DNA from: CAZFHZ01 sp964519015
Lineage (GTDB): Bacteria > Blakebacterota > Blakebacteria > Blakebacterales > CAYUVJ01
NCBI GenBank assembly: GCA_964519015.1
Contig: CAZFHZ010000109.1
Location: 1-10,416 of the forward strand
Direction: 5' to 3'
Length of the DNA: 10,416 nt
How positions within the stretch are numbered: position 1 is the stretch's first letter; each line of letters starts with the position of its first letter. The notes under the pieces are model-generated. The model saw only the letters and a program-made list of their open reading frames with translations, ran no database searches and was not told the DNA's origin. The translations under genes were made by a program, and so were the position numbers. Below, piece after piece: positions 1 through 5,639 of this stretch.

Positions 1-1
1 C

Positions 2-316
2 GAGGTGGAAGGCAAGACGGCCGTCATTCTGGACGACATGGTGGACACCGCCGGCACCCTTTGTGAAGCAGCCCGGGCGGTCAAGGAGCAGGGGGCCGAG
101 TGCGTCTACGCAGCGGCCACCCACTGCCTGCTCTCCGGACCGGCAGTGGAGCGACTCCAGGCCAGCCCGATCGAGCGACTGATCGTCACCAACACCATCG
201 AGATCCCCCCGGAGAAACGTTTTCCGGGCTTGGAGATCGTCTCGGTCGGTCATATCTTCGCTGAAGCCCTCCGTCGTACCCACAACGAGGAGAGCATCAG
301 TTCGCTGTTCGATTAA
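2..316 (+). CDS. prs: Ribose-phosphate pyrophosphokinase (PRPP synthetase), C-terminal part
   Basis: PRPP synthetase transfers pyrophosphate from ATP to ribose 5-phosphate, making the PRPP used for purine, pyrimidine, NAD, His and Trp synthesis in the cytosol. Only about the last 104 codons are present; the frame is open to the left edge, so the gene starts upstream. The fragment holds the PRPP-binding loop (ILDDMVDTAGT, window residues about 9-19). It ends with the family's typical HNEESISSLF-type tail, so the C-terminus is intact and stops at TAA 314-316. A GTG at 5 is an internal Val codon, not a start. In many bacteria prs lies directly ahead of rplY/ctc and pth, as here. PyrF, encoded later in the window, decarboxylates a nucleotide made from PRPP, a metabolic but not adjacent link. 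Confidence 0.96.
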   Translation, partial: EVEGKTAVILDDMVDTAGTLCEAARAVKEQGAECVYAAATHCLLSGPAVERLQASPIERLIVTNTIEIPPEKRFPGLEIVSVGHIFAEALRRTHNEESISSLFD

Positions 317-329
317 GGGGCTTCGTACG

Positions 330-375
330 CCCCCGGGAGCAGACAGGTCCCACCGGACCGGCGCTCCCGGAAGGG
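330..375 (+). other. Long interrupted hairpin after prs
   Basis: CCGGGAGC at 333-340 pairs perfectly with GCTCCCGG at 363-370. Three more C-G pairs (330-332 with 373-375) follow across a two-base A bulge, and inside sits a second hairpin (GGTCC 346-350, loop CACC, GGACC 355-359). No T-run follows, so it is not a classic intrinsic terminator. It could end or attenuate prs transcription, or be part of the leader of the L25 gene. The pairing is seen directly; the role is inference. Confidence 0.45.
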
Positions 376-413
376 GGTCACGAGGCCTGACATAGAGGCC
401 GGTCCGCCAGGGC

Positions 414-433
414 CGGCCGCATGCCAGCGGCCG
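414..433 (+). other. GC-rich hairpin in the rplY leader
   Basis: CGGCCGC at 414-420 pairs with GCGGCCG at 427-433 around the loop ATGCCA. The ATG in that loop (421) is in frame with rplY, but it has no ribosome-binding site and would be buried in the structure, which argues against it as the start. The hairpin ends about 30 bases before the Shine-Dalgarno sequence of rplY. A leader function is possible but unproven. Confidence 0.35.
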
Positions 434-464
434 CGGCGGGAACTCTCCCGTTCCGTGGCCCGTC

Positions 465-470
465 AGGAGG
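465..470 (+). promoter_or_regulatory. Shine-Dalgarno site that fixes the rplY start
   Basis: AGGAGG lies 10 bases before ATG 481. It selects that start over the in-frame ATG at 421, which has no such site and would add 20 residues not typical of L25. Confidence 0.75.
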
Positions 471-480
471 CCGAGCTAGC

Positions 481-1191
481 ATGGAGAAAACGACCCTTCG
501 GGCCCGACGCCGGGATGGGGCGGGCACGAGAGCGGCTCGTCGTCTACGCCGTTCCGGACAGATCCCGGCTGTCATCTACGGGGCCAGTGAACATCCCCAG
601 CCGATCCAGATCGACTCGCGGGAATTCCTGGGACTCATCAGCCAGGGGCTGAGCGAGAACACCCTGATCACCGTACTGCTCGACGACGAGGAGAAAAGTG
701 ACCGGGTGGCCCTCATCCGCGAGGTCCAGCGCGACCCTATCCGGGGCGAACTGGCGCACATCGACCTGGTGCACATCGACCTGACCCGTGAGATCGACGT
801 CGAGGTGCCGCTCAAGCTGGTCGGCACGGCGGCGGGGGTCAAGCAGGGCGGGATCCTGGAGCACCGGCTCTACGAGGTCGAGATCCGCTGCCTGCCCACT
901 CAGATCCCCGACCACTTTGAGCTCGATGTGTCCGCTCTAGGGATCGGCGACTCCGCCCACGTCGGCGACCTCGACCTCTCCGGGTACGAGGTGCTCACCG
1001 AACCGGAACGGACCATCGTTTCCATCGCCGCTCCGCGGGTGCTCGAGGAAGCCGTCCTGGCCGAGGTCGTCCCGACCGAGCCGGAACTGGTGGGCCGGGA
1101 GAAGGCCGAGGAGGAGGAAGCGGAGAAGAAGGAGAAGGGGGAGAAGGGGGAGAAGGTGGAGAAGAAGGAGAAGGGGGAGAAAGGGGCCTAG
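481..1191 (+). CDS. rplY: 50S ribosomal protein L25/general stress protein Ctc
   Basis: This protein binds 5S rRNA on the large ribosomal subunit. At 236 residues it is the long CTC/TL5 type. The N-terminal 5S-binding L25 domain spans about residues 5-95 (RSGQIPAVIYG; VQRDPIRGELAHIDLVHIDL). The C-terminal TL5 beta domain spans about 100-185 (GTAAGVKQGGILEHRLYEVE; LPTQIPDHFELDVSALGIGD). A disordered, charged tail follows from about 190. Its end repeats a 12-residue Lys/Glu/Gly unit nearly twice (36-base period at the DNA level, copies starting near 1123 and 1159), suggesting growth by slippage. Start ATG 481 has AGGAGG 10 bases upstream. The stop TAG 1189-1191 sits in the centre of a perfect palindrome, and pth follows 33 bases later in the same frame. 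Identity is secure; the role of the tail is unknown. Confidence 0.96.
   Translation: MEKTTLRARRRDGAGTRAARRLRRSGQIPAVIYGASEHPQPIQIDSREFLGLISQGLSENTLITVLLDDEEKSDRVALIREVQRDPIRGELAHIDLVHIDLTREIDVEVPLKLVGTAAGVKQGGILEHRLYEVEIRCLPTQIPDHFELDVSALGIGDSAHVGDLDLSGYEVLTEPERTIVSIAAPRVLEEAVLAEVVPTEPELVGREKAEEEEAEKKEKGEKGEKVEKKEKGEKGA
1123..1186 (+). repeat. 36-base tandem repeat encoding the Lys/Glu/Gly tail of L25
   Basis: A purine-only unit of 36 bases occurs nearly twice: first copy from 1123, second from 1159, with about 28 bases matching at one mismatch (AAG to AAA). It encodes EKKEKGEKGEKV followed by EKKEKGEKGA. The strand is almost free of pyrimidines here, so slippage or triplex-prone DNA is plausible, and copy number may vary between relatives. 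Confidence 0.8.
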
Positions 1192-1198
1192 GCCCCTT
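1181..1198 (+). other. Perfect 18-base palindrome centred on the rplY stop codon
   Basis: AAGGGGCCTAGGCCCCTT reads the same on both strands. In RNA it folds as a 7-bp stem (AAGGGGC/GCCCCTT) with the loop CUAG, so the UAG stop overlaps the loop. There is no T-run after it, so intrinsic termination is doubtful. It could affect termination or reinitiation between rplY and pth. The symmetry is seen directly; the function is not known. Confidence 0.5.
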
Positions 1199-1224
1199 CC
1201 GCCCGCTCCTACGGTATCCGTCCC

Positions 1225-1794
1225 ATGGTGGAGAGTCCGTACGTCGTCGTCGGCCTGGGGAATCCCGGCCGACGCTACTCGGGCACCCGGCACAATGTCG
1301 GGTTCGAGGTCGTCGCCCGGCTGGCCGATCGCTGGGGTGCCGGCCTGGTCGGCGGTCGGGGGGAGTACCTGGTGGCCTCCCTCCGGCGCGGTCCGCACCG
1401 CGTCCTGCTGGTCCAGCCCACCACCTTCATGAACCTGAGCGGGCAGGCGGTGCAGGGCCTGATGGCCTTCTATCGCGTCGAGACCGACCACTTGCTGGTG
1501 GTCTCGGACGACGTCAACCTGCCGCTGGGGACGATGCGGTTGCGCCGGGGCGGTTCCAGTGGCGGGCACAAGGGCCTCGACGACGTCATCCTGCGGCTGG
1601 GCCAGGATGATTTCGCCCGCCTCCGGGTCGGCGTGGGCAACGACCGGATGCCGTCCGACCTGACCGGCTTTGTGACCGAACCGTTCGCCACCGGAGAGCG
1701 CCCGATCGCCGAGGAGATATTCGGCCGGGCCGCCGATGCCGTCGAGGTCTGGCTGGAGCACGGCCTCGAAGAAGCGATGAACCGATTCAACTGA
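1225..1794 (+). CDS. pth: Peptidyl-tRNA hydrolase
   Basis: Pth cleaves the ester bond of peptidyl-tRNAs that drop off the ribosome, freeing tRNA in the cytosol. At 189 residues it is the normal bacterial length. Visible landmarks are GLGNPG (10-15, with substrate-binding Asn13), TRHNVG with the catalytic His at 23, PTTFMNLSG with Asn70, and Asp95 in the SDDVNLP segment that pairs with the catalytic His. At the site where E. coli has Asn114 (GGHNGL) this protein has Lys116 (GGHKGL), a variant I believe occurs in other phyla. The ATG start agrees with the family N-terminus (VVGLGNPG close to the start), but I see no Shine-Dalgarno site. The gene lies 33 bases after rplY in the same frame, so it may be translated by reinitiation. 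A candidate rpsF leader begins 5 bases after its stop. Confidence 0.96.
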   Translation: MVESPYVVVGLGNPGRRYSGTRHNVGFEVVARLADRWGAGLVGGRGEYLVASLRRGPHRVLLVQPTTFMNLSGQAVQGLMAFYRVETDHLLVVSDDVNLPLGTMRLRRGGSSGGHKGLDDVILRLGQDDFARLRVGVGNDRMPSDLTGFVTEPFATGERPIAEEIFGRAADAVEVWLEHGLEEAMNRFN

Positions 1795-1799
1795 TTCGA

Positions 1800-1843
1800 C
1801 CCTGCCCCGGCTGCGAGCCGGGGCCGAACGTCCACAGGGAGGA
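1800..1843 (+). promoter_or_regulatory. Candidate S6:S18 autoregulatory mRNA leader
   Basis: A strong hairpin, GCCCCGGCT (1804-1812), loop GCG, AGCCGGGGC (1816-1824), is enclosed by a short outer stem CCCT (1800-1803) with AGGG (1836-1839). Between the two stems, on the 3' side only, is a bulge beginning CGAACG and preceded by C, so a CCG lies at the bulge edge (1824-1826). The 3' strand of the outer stem overlaps the rpsF Shine-Dalgarno sequence GGAGGA (1838-1843), so folding would hide it. Known S6:S18 leaders upstream of rpsF combine a stem, an apical hairpin and a CCG-containing bulge that the S6:S18 dimer binds to repress translation. The base pairs are seen directly; membership of that family is inference. 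The alternative is a weak terminator after pth, but there is no T-run. Confidence 0.5.
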
Positions 1844-1852
1844 AGTGAAGGC

Positions 1853-2317
1853 ATGCGACTATACGAACTGACGGTCGTACTCGATCCTACGCTGGGAGAA
1901 GATGGGATCGGCCGCCAGCTGGAGCGGGTCAAGAGCGTCATCGAGGGGCAGGGGGGCAGTATCGTGAAGGAGGACCGCTGGGGGATCCGCTCGATGGCGT
2001 ACCGTATCGGCCGGCAGACCCAGGGCCACTACACCGTCTTCGAGTGGGAAGGCCCCGGCTCCCTGATCACGGAGCTCGACCGGATGCTCCGACTCGAGGA
2101 AGGCGTCCTGCGTCATCTGATCATCCATTACGATACCAAGACCATCGCCCTGCGCGAGGAGCAGGCCCGACGCCGTGCGGCCGCCGCGGAGGATGCCCTC
2201 CGGGAGAAGAAGCCGTTCGATGAGGATGAGGAAGAGGAAGATGAGGAGGAGGACGAGGATGAGATGCCGCGGCGCCGCTCCCGGAGCCGTGAAGACGCCG
2301 GAAAGGAGGCCCGCTGA
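1853..2317 (+). CDS. rpsF: 30S ribosomal protein S6 with acidic C-terminal extension
   Basis: S6 binds the 16S rRNA central domain together with S18. The S6 fold covers about residues 1-95 (MRLYELTVVLDP; GGSIVKEDRWGIRSMAYRI; GHYTVFEWEG). The remaining residues form an extension that brings the protein to 154, longer than the roughly 95-135 usual for S6. The extension is Arg/Ala-rich, then has an unbroken run of 15 Asp/Glu (123-137), then a basic RRRSRSR stretch. Start ATG 1853 has GGAGGA 9 bases upstream. The stop TGA overlaps the rpsR ATG (TGATG). A structured leader precedes the gene. In E. coli, S6 is lengthened with glutamates by RimK after translation; here acidic residues are encoded, though equivalence is only a guess. 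Confidence 0.96.
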   Translation: MRLYELTVVLDPTLGEDGIGRQLERVKSVIEGQGGSIVKEDRWGIRSMAYRIGRQTQGHYTVFEWEGPGSLITELDRMLRLEEGVLRHLIIHYDTKTIALREEQARRRAAAAEDALREKKPFDEDEEEEDEEEDEDEMPRRRSRSREDAGKEAR

Positions 2318-2535
2318 TGGCCGGCCAGAAACCCTGCCGGTTCTGTGTCGAGAAGACCGGCTGGATCGATCATAAGGATGAGCACCTGCTGCGCCGTTTC
2401 GTGAGCGAGCGGGGGAAGATCGTCCCCCGGCGGCAGTCGGGAGTGTGCGCGCTCCACCAGCGGATGCTGACGACCGCGATCAAACGGGCGCGGCACCTGG
2501 CGATCCTGCCGTTCACGGCCGAATCGGTCCGATGA
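2317..2535 (+). CDS. rpsR: 30S ribosomal protein S18, zinc-binding type
   Basis: S18 joins S6 on the 30S platform. The 72-residue protein carries the signature around KIVPRRQSGVCALHQRML and an Ile/Leu-rich C-terminal helix (TAIKRARHLAILPF). It keeps Cys7, Cys10, Cys44 and His47, the CxxC...CxxH set of the zinc-binding (C+) form; zinc-free paralogues lose these. AAGGAGG at 2303-2309, inside the rpsF end, lies 7 bases before ATG 2317. The ATG overlaps the rpsF stop, so the partners are translationally coupled and should be made in equal amounts. Its stop TGA (2533-2535) overlaps the next ATG (2532). Confidence 0.97.
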   Translation: MAGQKPCRFCVEKTGWIDHKDEHLLRRFVSERGKIVPRRQSGVCALHQRMLTTAIKRARHLAILPFTAESVR

Positions 2536-3506
2536 CGGCACCGGGGGAGGGGACGCCCCCCGGCTCCTACTGGAGCCGATACGTCCCGATGAGCATGTCG
2601 GCCGTGGCGCTGGGCGCGTTCCTGACCGCCCTGCCGCTGGTCAATTCCCTGGTCCTGGTCGCCGTCCCGGCGCTGCTGCTGGTGCTGGCCGGAGGGCGGG
2701 AGGAAGGGCGGAGCGAACGCTGGCTCCCCCCGTTGATCGCCGCTGGACTGATGGGCAGCGTGGCGCTCTCCGGCGGCCTGTTCGCGCTGGTGCTGGTTCT
2801 GACGGGGATACTGCTCGACGAGGCGGTCCGGCGCGGTCTGGAGTGGCGGTTGACCACCCTGGTGGCGGCGCTCCCGGTGGCGACGGTCCTGATGCTCCCG
2901 CTGGTGCTGCTTGACCGCGAGGTACTACGCGGACAGTTGCTCGAGGCGATGGAGCCAACCATCCGGAGCCTGGGTGGCATGGGCTTCGACCAGGCGGTCC
3001 TGAGGCAGGAGTACACGGGGGTCTTCGACACGGCGTTGCGCCTGATGCCCTCCCTTTTCCTGCTGGCCGCACTCGGAGTCGCCTCACTCGCCCTGGGGTT
3101 CGGACTGTGGTGGCTGCATCGGCAGGGCAGGGCAATGGCGTTCACACTGCCGCCGCTCTCGATGTGGGTTTTCCCCGATGCGCTCCGATGGCTGACCGGT
3201 CTGGGGCTGGTCGGAGCGATGGCCGCCCATCCGCTCCATCTGCCGGTCGGGGTGGAGACGACGGGGCTTAACCTGCTGGTGGCGGCCGGTACCCTCTGGT
3301 CGGTCCAGGGATTCGGCATCGTCTGGTACGGATTCATCGTCCGGAACACGCCGGCCGTCCTGAAGGCGCTGTTCGTGTTCCTGATTATCATCTCGACCTG
3401 GATGGGGCTCGCCCTGCTTGCCCTGCTCGGGTTGATGGAACGCTGGATCCCTTTCCGCACCCTCATGGCGGAAGGGAACCGGGCACGTGAGGAGGAGGAA
3501 CGCTGA
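2532..3506 (+). CDS. DUF2232 (YybS-like) polytopic membrane protein
   Basis: This 324-residue protein is strongly hydrophobic, with about seven or eight membrane segments: roughly residues 20-53 (one or two), 65-95, 106-127, 171-195, 217-235, 245-270 and 277-301. A soluble stretch at about 128-170 links the two halves, and the end is charged (Arg/Glu). Its place between rpsR and rplI, and a late helical pair ending in a Trp-Ile-Pro-Phe-Arg segment, fit the DUF2232 family, which I recall as often sitting at this spot; its function is unknown. I chose ATG 2532 because it overlaps the rpsR stop (ATGA). The frame stays open upstream inside rpsR, but that is overlap. No Shine-Dalgarno site is visible, so coupling to rpsR is likely; ATG 2589 (MSMSAV) is an alternative. 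It overlaps rplI at TGATG. Confidence 0.8.
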   Translation: MTAPGEGTPPGSYWSRYVPMSMSAVALGAFLTALPLVNSLVLVAVPALLLVLAGGREEGRSERWLPPLIAAGLMGSVALSGGLFALVLVLTGILLDEAVRRGLEWRLTTLVAALPVATVLMLPLVLLDREVLRGQLLEAMEPTIRSLGGMGFDQAVLRQEYTGVFDTALRLMPSLFLLAALGVASLALGFGLWWLHRQGRAMAFTLPPLSMWVFPDALRWLTGLGLVGAMAAHPLHLPVGVETTGLNLLVAAGTLWSVQGFGIVWYGFIVRNTPAVLKALFVFLIIISTWMGLALLALLGLMERWIPFRTLMAEGNRAREEEER

Positions 3507-3958
3507 TGCGGGTCATACTGCGCGAAGACATGCAGAACCTGGGCGAGGCCGGGGATGTGGTCGAGGTTAAGACCGGATATGCGCGCAACTATCTGATTCC
3601 GAATAAACTGGCCATGCCGGCCAGCGAGGGGAACCTGAAGACGTATCAGGACATCGCCCGGGGACGGGAGAAACGGGCCGAGAAGGCGCTCGCCGACGCC
3701 AGCGACCTGGGCACCCGCTTGTCCGGACTGGAGCTGCGTTTCAAGGTGGAGGTTGGCACGGAGGAACAGCTCTACGGATCGGTCACCGCCCAGATGATCG
3801 TCGAGGCGCTGGCCGCCCGGGGGCTGACCGTGGAGCGCCGGCTGGTCAACTTGAAGGCACCGATCAAGGAGCTGGGCACCTTCGAGGTGCCCATCCACCT
3901 GCACAAGCAGGTCGAGCCTGCCATCAAGGTGGTCGTCGAGAAACATGTCGTGGAGTAA
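3506..3958 (+). CDS. rplI: 50S ribosomal protein L9
   Basis: L9 binds 23S rRNA near the base of the L1 stalk and reaches out from the ribosome surface. The 150-residue length is normal. The N-terminal rRNA-binding domain has the signature GEAGDVVEVKTGYARNYLIP (13-32). A charged connecting helix follows at about 40-75. The C-terminal domain is present (TEEQLYGSVTAQMIVEAL at 85-102; IKELGTFEVPIHLH at 120-133). The start ATG overlaps the preceding stop (TGATG), with a GGAGGAGG-type Shine-Dalgarno sequence ending about 6-8 bases upstream. It closes the ribosomal cluster: a 103-base gap with a hairpin and a promoter follows. In many bacteria dnaB comes next; it does not here. Confidence 0.97.
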   Translation: MRVILREDMQNLGEAGDVVEVKTGYARNYLIPNKLAMPASEGNLKTYQDIARGREKRAEKALADASDLGTRLSGLELRFKVEVGTEEQLYGSVTAQMIVEALAARGLTVERRLVNLKAPIKELGTFEVPIHLHKQVEPAIKVVVEKHVVE

Positions 3959-3983
3959 ACCCTCCCTCCTCCCGAACCGCCCC

Positions 3984-4020
3984 CCGCCGCCGTCCGGCCC
4001 GATCCCGGGGCTGGCGGCGG
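3984..4020 (+). terminator. GC-rich hairpin after rplI, possible terminator
   Basis: CCGCCGCC (3984-3991) pairs perfectly with GGCGGCGG (4013-4020). Inside it GGCCC (3996-4000) can pair with GGGCT (4008-4012) with one wobble. It begins 25 bases after the rplI stop and just before a promoter, the right place to end the ribosomal transcript. There is no T-run downstream (the sequence goes on with C-rich bases), so termination would be atypical or factor-dependent. Confidence 0.4.
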
Positions 4021-4026
4021 CCAGCC

Positions 4027-4055
4027 TTGCCCCCCCACCGAACGGTCCGTAGACT
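4027..4055 (+). promoter_or_regulatory. Sigma70-like promoter giving a leaderless transcript
   Basis: A -35-like TTGCCC (4027-4032) and a -10-like TAGACT (4050-4055) are separated by exactly 17 bases. Each matches the consensus at 4 of 6 positions. Only 6 bases separate the -10 box from ATG 4062, so transcription would start at or next to the A of the start codon. No Shine-Dalgarno sequence precedes that gene, as expected for a leaderless mRNA. Confidence 0.55.
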
Positions 4056-4061
4056 GGACGT

Positions 4062-4544
4062 ATGCAACGGTTCACGGTCAGCGGGCTCGCCGTCGACGCC
4101 GCCAACGACTCCCCGGTGGTCCTGCTGCGCGAGCAGGACGGGGAGCGGATCCTCCCGATCTGGATCGGTCCGGGGGAGGCGAACGCGATCGCACTGCGCC
4201 TGGCCGAACTCGTCCCCGCCCGTCCACTCACCCACGACTTGCTGAAGCGGGTGATCGAAGGGGCGGGTCTGACGGTCCGGCGGGTGGTCATCTCGGACAT
4301 CCGGGGCCGCACCTTCTTCGCCGAGATCGTCCTGGAGGGGGAGGGGTGGGTGACCCGCATCGACGCTCGCCCGAGCGATTCGATCGCCCTGGCGCTGCGC
4401 ACCGACGCCCCGATCCTGGTCTCCGACCGGGTCTATGAGAAGGAGTTCGGGATTTGTCCGGAGGAGGACCCGGGACGGTTCGAACGGCTACGCCAGCGCC
4501 TGCGGCGGATCGAACCCGGGGCGTTCGGCGACCTGGACCCGTGA
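4062..4544 (+). CDS. Bifunctional nuclease (BFN/DUF151) domain protein
   Basis: The 160-residue protein is almost entirely one BFN/DUF151 domain, about residues 1-130. Conserved blocks are visible: ILPIWIGPGEANAIALRL (30-47), the RPLTHDLL segment (54-61) and DARPSDSIALALR (101-113), the family's most recognisable motif. Plant members are reported to cleave DNA and RNA; the role of bacterial members is poorly known. The tail (131-160) is Arg/Glu-rich. ATG 4062 fits the family start and lies 6 bases after a -10-like box with no Shine-Dalgarno site, so the mRNA is probably leaderless. The gene follows the ribosomal cluster and precedes the threonine aldolase gene by 48 bases; co-transcription with that gene is plausible. 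No signal peptide or membrane segment is seen, so it is probably cytosolic. Confidence 0.9.
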   Translation: MQRFTVSGLAVDAANDSPVVLLREQDGERILPIWIGPGEANAIALRLAELVPARPLTHDLLKRVIEGAGLTVRRVVISDIRGRTFFAEIVLEGEGWVTRIDARPSDSIALALRTDAPILVSDRVYEKEFGICPEEDPGRFERLRQRLRRIEPGAFGDLDP

Positions 4545-4582
4545 GCCGGAGTGGGGTCGAGGCCTGACCCGCCTCAAACGCC

Positions 4583-4589
4583 GGAGGAG
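4583..4589 (+). promoter_or_regulatory. Shine-Dalgarno site that fixes the threonine aldolase start
   Basis: GGAGGAG ends 3 bases before GTG 4593 (GGAGG ends 5 bases before it). It supports this GTG over the in-frame GTG at 4551, which lacks such a site and would add 14 residues unlike the family. Confidence 0.7.
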
Positions 4590-4592
4590 AAC

Positions 4593-5639
4593 GTGGCAGC
4601 GATCGATCTGCGCAGTGACACCGTGACCCGGCCCTCCGACGCCATGCGTCGGGTCATGGCCGAGGCCCCGGTCGGTGACGACGTCTACGGCGAGGACCCG
4701 ACCGTGAACCGGCTCCAGGCCATGCTGGCCGAACGGCTCGGCAAGGAGGCGGCCCTCTTCATGGCCTCGGGCACCATGAGCAACCAGGTGGCCGTGAAGA
4801 CCCATACCCAGCCGGGGGATGAAGTGATCTGCCACCGCTGGAGCCACGTCTACAACTTCGAGGGAGGTACCGCCCCCGCCATGAGCGGCGTGGGCTTCTA
4901 CCCGATCGAGGGTGAGCATGGTGTCATCAACGCCGAACAGGTGGCGGCGGCGGTCCGCCCCGAGGCCGTGCACTACCCGGTGTCCGGCCTGATCGCGCTG
5001 GAGAACACGCACAACAAGGCGGGAGGGACCATCTTCCCGCTGGGGGAGATGCGCCAGATCCGCAAAGTGGCCGACCGTCACCGGCTGCCGATGCATCTGG
5101 ACGGCGCCCGACTCTTCAACGCCGTGGTGGCCAGTGGTATCGAGGTGGACCAGTGGGCGGGTCCCTTCGATTCGATCTCGATCTGCCTCTCGAAGGGCCT
5201 GGGGGCGCCGGTCGGGTCGGTGCTGGTCGGATCCCGCCCCTTCATCGAACGGGCCCTGCGGGTCCGCAAGCGCTTCGGCGGGGCGATGCGCCAGGTCGGG
5301 ATCCTGGCCGCCGCCGGCATCTGGGCCCTGGAGCACAACGTCGAGCGTCTGTCCGAAGACCACCGGAACGCCCGCCGTCTGGCCGAGGGGCTGACGGGGA
5401 TCGACGGGTTCGAGGTCGATCTGGCGACCGTCCAAACCAACATCGTCATGATCGCCACCACCGGGACCGGCCTGACCGAGACCGAGGTACGCGATCGGCT
5501 GGCCACGGCCGGTGTGCTCGTCCATGCCTTTGGACCGGATTACCTGCGGGCCGTGACCCACCTGGACATCACGCCCGACCAGATCGAGACCGCCCTCGAG
5601 GCCTTCGGCCAGCTCGCCCATGGGAAAAGTGGTGCCTGA
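4593..5639 (+). CDS. ltaE: Low-specificity L-threonine aldolase (PLP-dependent)
   Basis: The enzyme splits L-threonine or allo-threonine into glycine and acetaldehyde with pyridoxal phosphate. From GTG 4593 it has 348 residues, close to the family norm. The N-terminal signature RSDTVTRPSDAM and VGDDVYGEDPTVN lies at 7-39. SGTMSNQ (59-65) helps hold the cofactor phosphate, His85 fits the ring-stacking position, and LENTHN (136-141) and HLDGARLFNA (168-177, Asp170 at the pyridine nitrogen) are present. SICLSKGLGAPVGS (196-209) carries the PLP lysine, Lys201. Codon 1 and its Shine-Dalgarno site fit the family start MAAIDLRSDT. Its 3' end overlaps the sirtuin ATG by 20 bases. Substrate preference (L-threo versus L-allo) cannot be read from sequence. 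It is probably a cytosolic tetramer, as in the family. Confidence 0.95.
   Translation: MAAIDLRSDTVTRPSDAMRRVMAEAPVGDDVYGEDPTVNRLQAMLAERLGKEAALFMASGTMSNQVAVKTHTQPGDEVICHRWSHVYNFEGGTAPAMSGVGFYPIEGEHGVINAEQVAAAVRPEAVHYPVSGLIALENTHNKAGGTIFPLGEMRQIRKVADRHRLPMHLDGARLFNAVVASGIEVDQWAGPFDSISICLSKGLGAPVGSVLVGSRPFIERALRVRKRFGGAMRQVGILAAAGIWALEHNVERLSEDHRNARRLAEGLTGIDGFEVDLATVQTNIVMIATTGTGLTETEVRDRLATAGVLVHAFGPDYLRAVTHLDITPDQIETALEAFGQLAHGKSGA

Noticed and set aside
421..480. Upstream in-frame ATG extending L25 by 20 residues
   Set aside because: It has no Shine-Dalgarno site, lies in a hairpin loop, and the added residues do not match the family; ATG 481 has AGGAGG.
937..1941. Open - strand frame of about 334 codons opposite rplY, pth and the rpsF start
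   Set aside because: It is antisense to secure genes; its Leu-rich run is the complement of the L25 Lys/Glu tail.
2222..2265. GA-rich repetitive tract in rpsF as a possible mobile or CRISPR-like repeat
   Set aside because: It is Asp/Glu codon usage in the acidic S6 tail, with no unit-and-spacer structure.
2567..4402. Long open frame of about 611 codons on the - strand across the DUF2232 gene, rplI and the nuclease gene
   Set aside because: It runs antisense to well-identified genes, is rich in Arg/Ser/Pro as expected from reading G+C-rich codons backwards, and has no recognisable domain.
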